From: Candidatus Spechtiibacteriota bacterium | GTDB taxonomy: Bacteria; Patescibacteriota; Minisyncoccia; Spechtbacterales; HO2-43-30 | DNA length: 8,693 nucleotides | NCBI GenBank assembly: GCA_016177905.1 | Contig: JACOUK010000027.1 | Span: forward strand, 1 to 8,693 | Direction of reading: 5' to 3' | Shown: positions 5,687 through 8,693 of the stretch, in pieces | Position numbering within the stretch: the first letter of the stretch is position 1 | Layout of the letters: each line of letters opens with the position of its first letter | The notes under the pieces: model-generated | Database searches by the model: none | The model's input: only the letters and a program-made list of their open reading frames with translations | Told to the model about the DNA's origin: nothing | Position numbers and translations under genes: made by a program

Positions 5687-7375
5687 ATGGATTCTTATAT
5701 CATACAAATTCAGCCGCAGGATGAATTGACATCGATAATTGATAAAATCATCCACACAGAGGCGGAGCAGGTATATCTTTTAGTGCCTGATTCCTCGCGT
5801 ATCGCCCAGCACGCGCTGAATTTTCGCCTGCTCAAACGAGAGGCAGACGCGCTTGGCAAGGAAGTGATTATAGTTTCGGCAAGCCAAAGAGTTCATGCGC
5901 TTGCTCTCAAATCTTCTCTCAAAGCGCATCAAGAGACGGCCGAATTGAAGCGAGAAGCGGTGAAGAAGAACGGGAGCGGAACAGCGACTGTCAAAAAAGT
6001 TTCTGATATTGTCGCGTCAGATATTCTGAATCCCTACATCACAAAGACAAACGAAAAGAAGTCGCGAGGACCCGATCGGCAGGATAAGAAAATCGAAGCT
6101 GCGCTTCAGAAAGTCGAGATGAAGAATTTCGGAGGGAAGATTGCGAGCTTTTGGAAAAAGGAACAGCCGGTTATGCCTCGCGCCATTCCGCTCGGCGGAA
6201 TGTACGCGTGGATAGTGAGGCGTTCGAATGCACGAATGATATTTAAAGCATCTTTGGTTTTTTTTGCGGGAATTTCGCTGGTGCTTATGGGCGTTACTTT
6301 TTATTCCGTGCTCCCGAAAGCGAAAATTTATGTAGAGCCCATACGCCGCGAGGTTGATCTTGAAATTACGATCACAGGGGATACAAACGAATCGCGCGCG
6401 GATAACAAAAAAGGCGTGATTCCCGTGCAGATTTTTGTAAAATCCGTCGAGGGTTCAAAAACCATCAAAACGACAACCGAAAAGGAAGTGAACGCAAAGG
6501 CGCATGGCGTAGTGAAAATATATAATTCATACAGTTCAGCGCCCCAGACGCTTGTTCAGAATACCCGCTTTATATCCGAAACCGGCAAACTTTTTCGGAC
6601 AACGGAAACGGTGCTGGTCGCAGGGGCGAAAATTGAAGAAGGGAATATCGTGCCGAGTTTTACCATGGCAAAAGTGGTTGCGTCTGAAGCGGGAGAGGAA
6701 TATAATATAGGGCCTGCGACCTTTTCAATTCCGGGATTTAAAGGGACGCCAAAATATCTTGCGTTTTACGCGAAGTCAGACGGCAAGATGGAAGGGGGGA
6801 AGATTGGACGAGTCAAGGTAGTGAGCGAGGAGGATTACAGAAATGGAGTGGGAGAGCTTTCCAGGACTCTTGAAGCTCAAGCAAAGGCGGAACTTGCGCT
6901 TGCAGTGCCCAGCACCTTTACGACACCAGAAGGGGGCGCGGAGCAATCGCCTGTAGAGGTTACTTCATCGAAGAACGTGTCAGATGAGGCAGAAGAATTT
7001 ACACTCGCAGGTTCGCTCGCGCTTTCGGCATTTGCTCTCCGCGAGCTAGATGTTTTGCCAATGCTTGCCGAGGAGTTTAGGACAAAATTCCCCGGAGAAT
7101 TTCTTACCGGAAAAAACAAGTCCCTTCAATATGAAATAAAGGAAAAAGATTTCAAAAAAGGAGTATTGAAGATCAAGGCGATGCTGAAGGATGTCGCGGA
7201 AACGAGCATTGATGCGAAAAAGATGCGTGATGGGATTCGGGGGAAAAAAGAGGATGATGTCCGTTCGTATCTCGCGAGCTTTCCGGGCATCAAGCAGGCG
7301 CGGGTTGTTTTTTGGCCTTTTTGGGTCACAAACATTCCGGAAGATGCGGCAAGGATTCAGGTCATTATTGACTGA
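5687..7375 (+). CDS. Bitopic membrane protein with baseplate-J-like extracytoplasmic domain
   Basis: This 562-residue protein has three parts. Residues 1-80 form a compact alpha/beta cytoplasmic domain (EQVYLLVPDSSRIAQ, RLLKREADALGKEVIIVS). Residues 81-185 are a charged, probably flexible linker. One hydrophobic segment at about 186-207 (FKASLVFFAGISLVLMGVTF), with basic residues before it, anchors it with the N-terminus inside. The rest is extracytoplasmic, mainly beta-rich. Residues 270-365 contain VVKIYNSYSSAPQTLV and EEYNIGPATFSIPGFKGTP, a pattern seen in CPR proteins usually labelled baseplate J/gp47-like. The C-terminus ends with VVFWPFWVTNIP. The ATG at 5687 is chosen because the 38 codons upstream overlap the previous gene out of frame and show no conservation pattern; the Shine-Dalgarno is weak (AAGTGA). 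It follows the ATPase gene by 8 bp, an operon that recalls the PilM-PilN pairing. Its exact role is unknown. Confidence 0.82.
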   Translation: MDSYIIQIQPQDELTSIIDKIIHTEAEQVYLLVPDSSRIAQHALNFRLLKREADALGKEVIIVSASQRVHALALKSSLKAHQETAELKREAVKKNGSGTATVKKVSDIVASDILNPYITKTNEKKSRGPDRQDKKIEAALQKVEMKNFGGKIASFWKKEQPVMPRAIPLGGMYAWIVRRSNARMIFKASLVFFAGISLVLMGVTFYSVLPKAKIYVEPIRREVDLEITITGDTNESRADNKKGVIPVQIFVKSVEGSKTIKTTTEKEVNAKAHGVVKIYNSYSSAPQTLVQNTRFISETGKLFRTTETVLVAGAKIEEGNIVPSFTMAKVVASEAGEEYNIGPATFSIPGFKGTPKYLAFYAKSDGKMEGGKIGRVKVVSEEDYRNGVGELSRTLEAQAKAELALAVPSTFTTPEGGAEQSPVEVTSSKNVSDEAEEFTLAGSLALSAFALRELDVLPMLAEEFRTKFPGEFLTGKNKSLQYEIKEKDFKKGVLKIKAMLKDVAETSIDAKKMRDGIRGKKEDDVRSYLASFPGIKQARVVFWPFWVTNIPEDAARIQVIID

Positions 7376-7396
7376 TTTGCGTTATTTTGTTATACT
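7368..7396 (+). promoter_or_regulatory. Near-consensus sigma-70 promoter of the infA ribosomal operon
   Basis: -35 TTGACT (7368-7373) and -10 TATACT (7391-7396) are separated by an ideal 17 nt. TG at 7388-7389 adds an extended -10. The -35 box overlaps the last codon and stop codon (7373-7375) of the preceding membrane-protein gene. The start point should be near 7403, giving a leader of about 47 nt before infA. Confidence 0.82.
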
Positions 7397-7404
7397 AGCA
7401 ATAC

Positions 7405-7438
7405 CTTCGTCGGGGTCCCCGCGAAGCAGGGGTGACCC
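7405..7438. repeat. Palindromic repeat / alternative hairpins in infA leader
   Basis: CTTCG (7405-7409) pairs with CGAAG (7422-7426), and CGGG (7411-7414) with CCCG (7418-7421), with one bulged T and a 3-nt loop. Alternatively GGGTCCCC (7413-7420) pairs with GGGG (7429-7432) and ACCC (7435-7438), leaving TG bulged. The two folds exclude each other. The second hides AGGGGTGA (7428-7435), the only Shine-Dalgarno-like sequence before infA. The GC-rich block contrasts with the AT-rich promoter next to it and looks like an inserted dispersed repeat. A regulatory role is inference. Confidence 0.55.
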
Positions 7439-7449
7439 TTTCCTTATTC

Positions 7450-7668
7450 ATGAAGCAAGTTGACGCTGAAAACAAAAAGCAAGGGTTGGTTATTGAGGCA
7501 TTGCCAAGTACTACTTTTCGTGTACAGTTAGACGGAGAAGGAGAGATTTTAGCGCATCTTTCGGGTAAAATGCGAATGAATTTTATTCGTATCCTCCCGG
7601 GCGATCGAGTAGCCGTGGAAGTGAGCCCGGACGGCTCAAGGGGAAGAATTGTGTATAGATATAAATGA
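7450..7668 (+). CDS. infA: Translation initiation factor IF-1
   Basis: IF-1 binds the ribosomal A site during initiation. The 72-residue protein is a single S1/OB-fold domain of normal length. The conserved core is plain: VIEALPSTTFRVQL, ILAHLSGKMRMNFIRILPGD and GRIVYRYK at the end. The ATG at 7450 gives the normal IF-1 length; an in-frame GTG at 7432 would add six residues from the palindromic repeat and is less likely. The ribosome binding site is poor: AGGGGTGA lies 14 nt upstream and can be folded away. The gene opens a standard infA-rpmJ-rpsM-rpsK order. Its stop overlaps the rpmJ start by 4 bp (ATGA), so the two are translationally coupled. Confidence 0.96.
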   Translation: MKQVDAENKKQGLVIEALPSTTFRVQLDGEGEILAHLSGKMRMNFIRILPGDRVAVEVSPDGSRGRIVYRYK

Positions 7669-7781
7669 AAGTGCGTTCTTCAGTAAAAAAAATTTGTCAA
7701 AATTGTAAAATAGTTCGCCGTGTGGGTCGAATTTTTGTCGTATGCAAAAGAACGCCTAAACATAAACAAAGACAAGGATAA
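7665..7781 (+). CDS. rpmJ: 50S ribosomal protein L36
   Basis: This 38-residue protein begins MKVRSSVKKICQNCK and ends PKHKQRQG, the unmistakable L36 pattern and length. The zinc ribbon is complete: Cys11, Cys14, Cys27 and His33, so this is the zinc-binding (C+) form. L36 is a component of the large ribosomal subunit. The start overlaps the infA stop by 4 bp, and the rpsM ATG follows 1 bp after its stop, so all three are tightly coupled. Confidence 0.96.
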   Translation: MKVRSSVKKICQNCKIVRRVGRIFVVCKRTPKHKQRQG

Positions 7782-7782
7782 G

Positions 7783-8172
7783 ATGCCGCGTATCGCAGGG
7801 ATTACTATCCCAGACAATAAAAGAATTGAAATCGCCCTTCGTTACATTTATGGGATAGGGCCTTCTTTGAGCAAGAAAATTTTAGCGGAAGCTCATATCA
7901 GCAAAGATACGCGAGCGGAGAAGTTGAGTAGTCAAGAACTTCAAACTTTGCGTACGTTAATCGAGGGATCGTATAAAATAGAGGGAGAGCTTAAGAGGGA
8001 AGTGCAGATGAATATAAAGCGCTTGAAGGATATTGGGTGTTACAGGGGCGTGCGACACGTAAAAGGGCTTCCAGTTCGCGGACAGCAAACAAGAACAAAC
8101 AGCAGGACTGTCCGCGGCAATGTGCGCCGTACGATGGGGAGCGGAAGAAAGCCGGCGGCATCGCCTACATAG
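7783..8172 (+). CDS. rpsM: 30S ribosomal protein S13
   Basis: S13 sits in the head of the small subunit and contacts the P-site tRNA and the bridge to the 50S. The 129-residue protein starts MPRIAGITIPDNKRIEIALRY, with the helix-hairpin-helix YIYGIGPSLSKKIL following. Near the end are YRGVRHVKGLPVRGQQTRTN and the basic RGNVRRTMGSGRKPAA, all typical. The ATG at 7783 matches the conserved N-terminus and has AAGGATAAG-type complementarity to 16S rRNA just upstream, inside the end of rpmJ. A GTG at 7720 in the same frame would overlap rpmJ and is rejected. Confidence 0.96.
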   Translation: MPRIAGITIPDNKRIEIALRYIYGIGPSLSKKILAEAHISKDTRAEKLSSQELQTLRTLIEGSYKIEGELKREVQMNIKRLKDIGCYRGVRHVKGLPVRGQQTRTNSRTVRGNVRRTMGSGRKPAASPT

Positions 8173-8196
8173 AAACAACGATAATTTTTGCGCAGT

Positions 8197-8658
8197 ATGG
8201 GTAAAAAACGAATCGTAAAAGAAGGAGAAGGCGAGAATCTCGAGAATAAGGGCAAAGATATTCAGAATGAGACGCAGGCAGGTCCAAAAGAACTCGGAAA
8301 GAGGATGAGCGAATTGACTCAAGCTCGATTTTATATTACCGCAAGTTACAACAACACCCTTATTTCAGTAACTGACGCAAAAGGCAATGTAGTCACTTGG
8401 TCGTCTGCGGGGGCGCTCGGTTTTAAAGGACCAAAAAAAGCGACTCCGTACGCGGCATCGAAAATTGTTGAAAAAATATTTGAAAAACTCGCAAATATGA
8501 ATATAGGAAAGGTTTTTATTTATGTGCAGGGAATAGGAAACGGAAGAGATGCGGCAATTCGCGCGCTTTCTTCTCGAGGGCTTGATATCGTAGCGCTCGA
8601 AGATGTAACACCTATTCCCCACAATGGCTGCAGGCCGAGAAAAGCAAGGCGAGTCTAA
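8197..8658 (+). CDS. rpsK: 30S ribosomal protein S11 with N-terminal extension
   Basis: S11 is on the platform of the small subunit near the mRNA exit. The core from about residue 37 is canonical: FYITASYNNTLISVTDAKGN, GALGFKGPKKATPYAASKI, GIGNGRDAAIRAL and VTPIPHNGCRPRKARRV. With the ATG at 8197 the protein is 153 residues, about 25 longer than E. coli S11, because of a charged N-terminal tail (MGKKRIVKEGEGENLENKGK). Such tails with a MGKK start are familiar in CPR S11. An in-frame ATG at 8305 would give a short form, but its purine-rich sequence is immediately adjacent with no proper spacing. The 8197 start also lacks a clear Shine-Dalgarno. It lies 24 bp after rpsM in the same operon. Confidence 0.95.
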   Translation: MGKKRIVKEGEGENLENKGKDIQNETQAGPKELGKRMSELTQARFYITASYNNTLISVTDAKGNVVTWSSAGALGFKGPKKATPYAASKIVEKIFEKLANMNIGKVFIYVQGIGNGRDAAIRALSSRGLDIVALEDVTPIPHNGCRPRKARRV

Positions 8659-8673
8659 TAAGTATCAGAGTTT

Positions 8674-8693
8674 ATGAAACATCCGCCAAAGCA
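8674..8693 (+). CDS. Start of next ribosomal-operon gene, probably rpsD (truncated by window edge)
   Basis: An ATG at 8674, 15 bp after the rpsK stop, opens MKHPPK and runs off the window. In this operon rpsD (S4), then rpoA, normally follows rpsK. Six residues cannot identify the product, so the name rests on gene order only. The Shine-Dalgarno is weak. Confidence 0.4.

Noticed and set aside
7432..7449. GTG start for infA inside the palindromic repeat
   Set aside because: It adds six residues encoded by repeat DNA; the ATG at 7450 gives the standard 72-residue IF-1.
7720..7782. Longer S13 starting at GTG 7720
   Set aside because: It would overlap most of rpmJ and add residues absent from S13. 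The ATG at 7783 gives the conserved MPRIAGI start.

Overview
This window looks like a fragment of a Candidate Phyla Radiation (Patescibacteria) genome, most likely in or near Parcubacteria. The evidence is indirect and comes from the proteins: a short alanyl-tRNA synthetase that passes from the catalytic part almost directly to the editing domain and stops after it; an S11 with a charged N-terminal extension; and a single-pass membrane protein with a baseplate-J-like domain paired with an FtsA/PilM-like ATPase. TGA is used as a real stop (infA, the coiled-coil gene, the membrane protein), so this is not a lineage that reads UGA as glycine. All convincing genes lie on the + strand.

Region 1 (1-3247) is a tight translation-related cluster. 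It holds mnmA (5' end outside the window), a 103-residue coiled-coil protein of unknown function, and alaS. alaS is broken into two reading frames near position 2684: the first carries the catalytic domain and the second the zinc-binding editing domain. About 20 residues of linker also appear to be missing at the break. mnmA carries a small palindromic insertion read in frame as protein.

Region 2 (3248-4347) is a self-contained accessory unit: a 214-bp intergenic region with a perfect 14-bp inverted repeat, an extended -10 promoter, a structured leader with a strong ribosome binding site, one unrecognised 278-residue gene with a CxxC pair, and a clear intrinsic terminator.

Region 3 (4348-7375) is a two-gene operon with its own extended -10 promoter. 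It encodes a cytoplasmic actin-fold ATPase of the FtsA/PilM type and, 8 bp downstream, a bitopic membrane protein with a large extracytoplasmic part. The arrangement suggests a cytoplasmic ATPase working with a membrane-anchored partner in an envelope, pilus-like or division-related machine. The function itself is inferred.

Region 4 (7368-8693) is the start of the conserved ribosomal operon: infA, rpmJ, rpsM, rpsK and the first codons of a further gene, expected to be rpsD. It is driven by a near-consensus promoter whose -35 box overlaps the stop codon of the preceding gene. The infA leader contains a palindromic repeat that can fold in two mutually exclusive ways, one of which hides the only Shine-Dalgarno-like sequence. 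No tRNA, rRNA, CRISPR array or insertion sequence was recognised, and no stretch over 300 bp lacks a gene.
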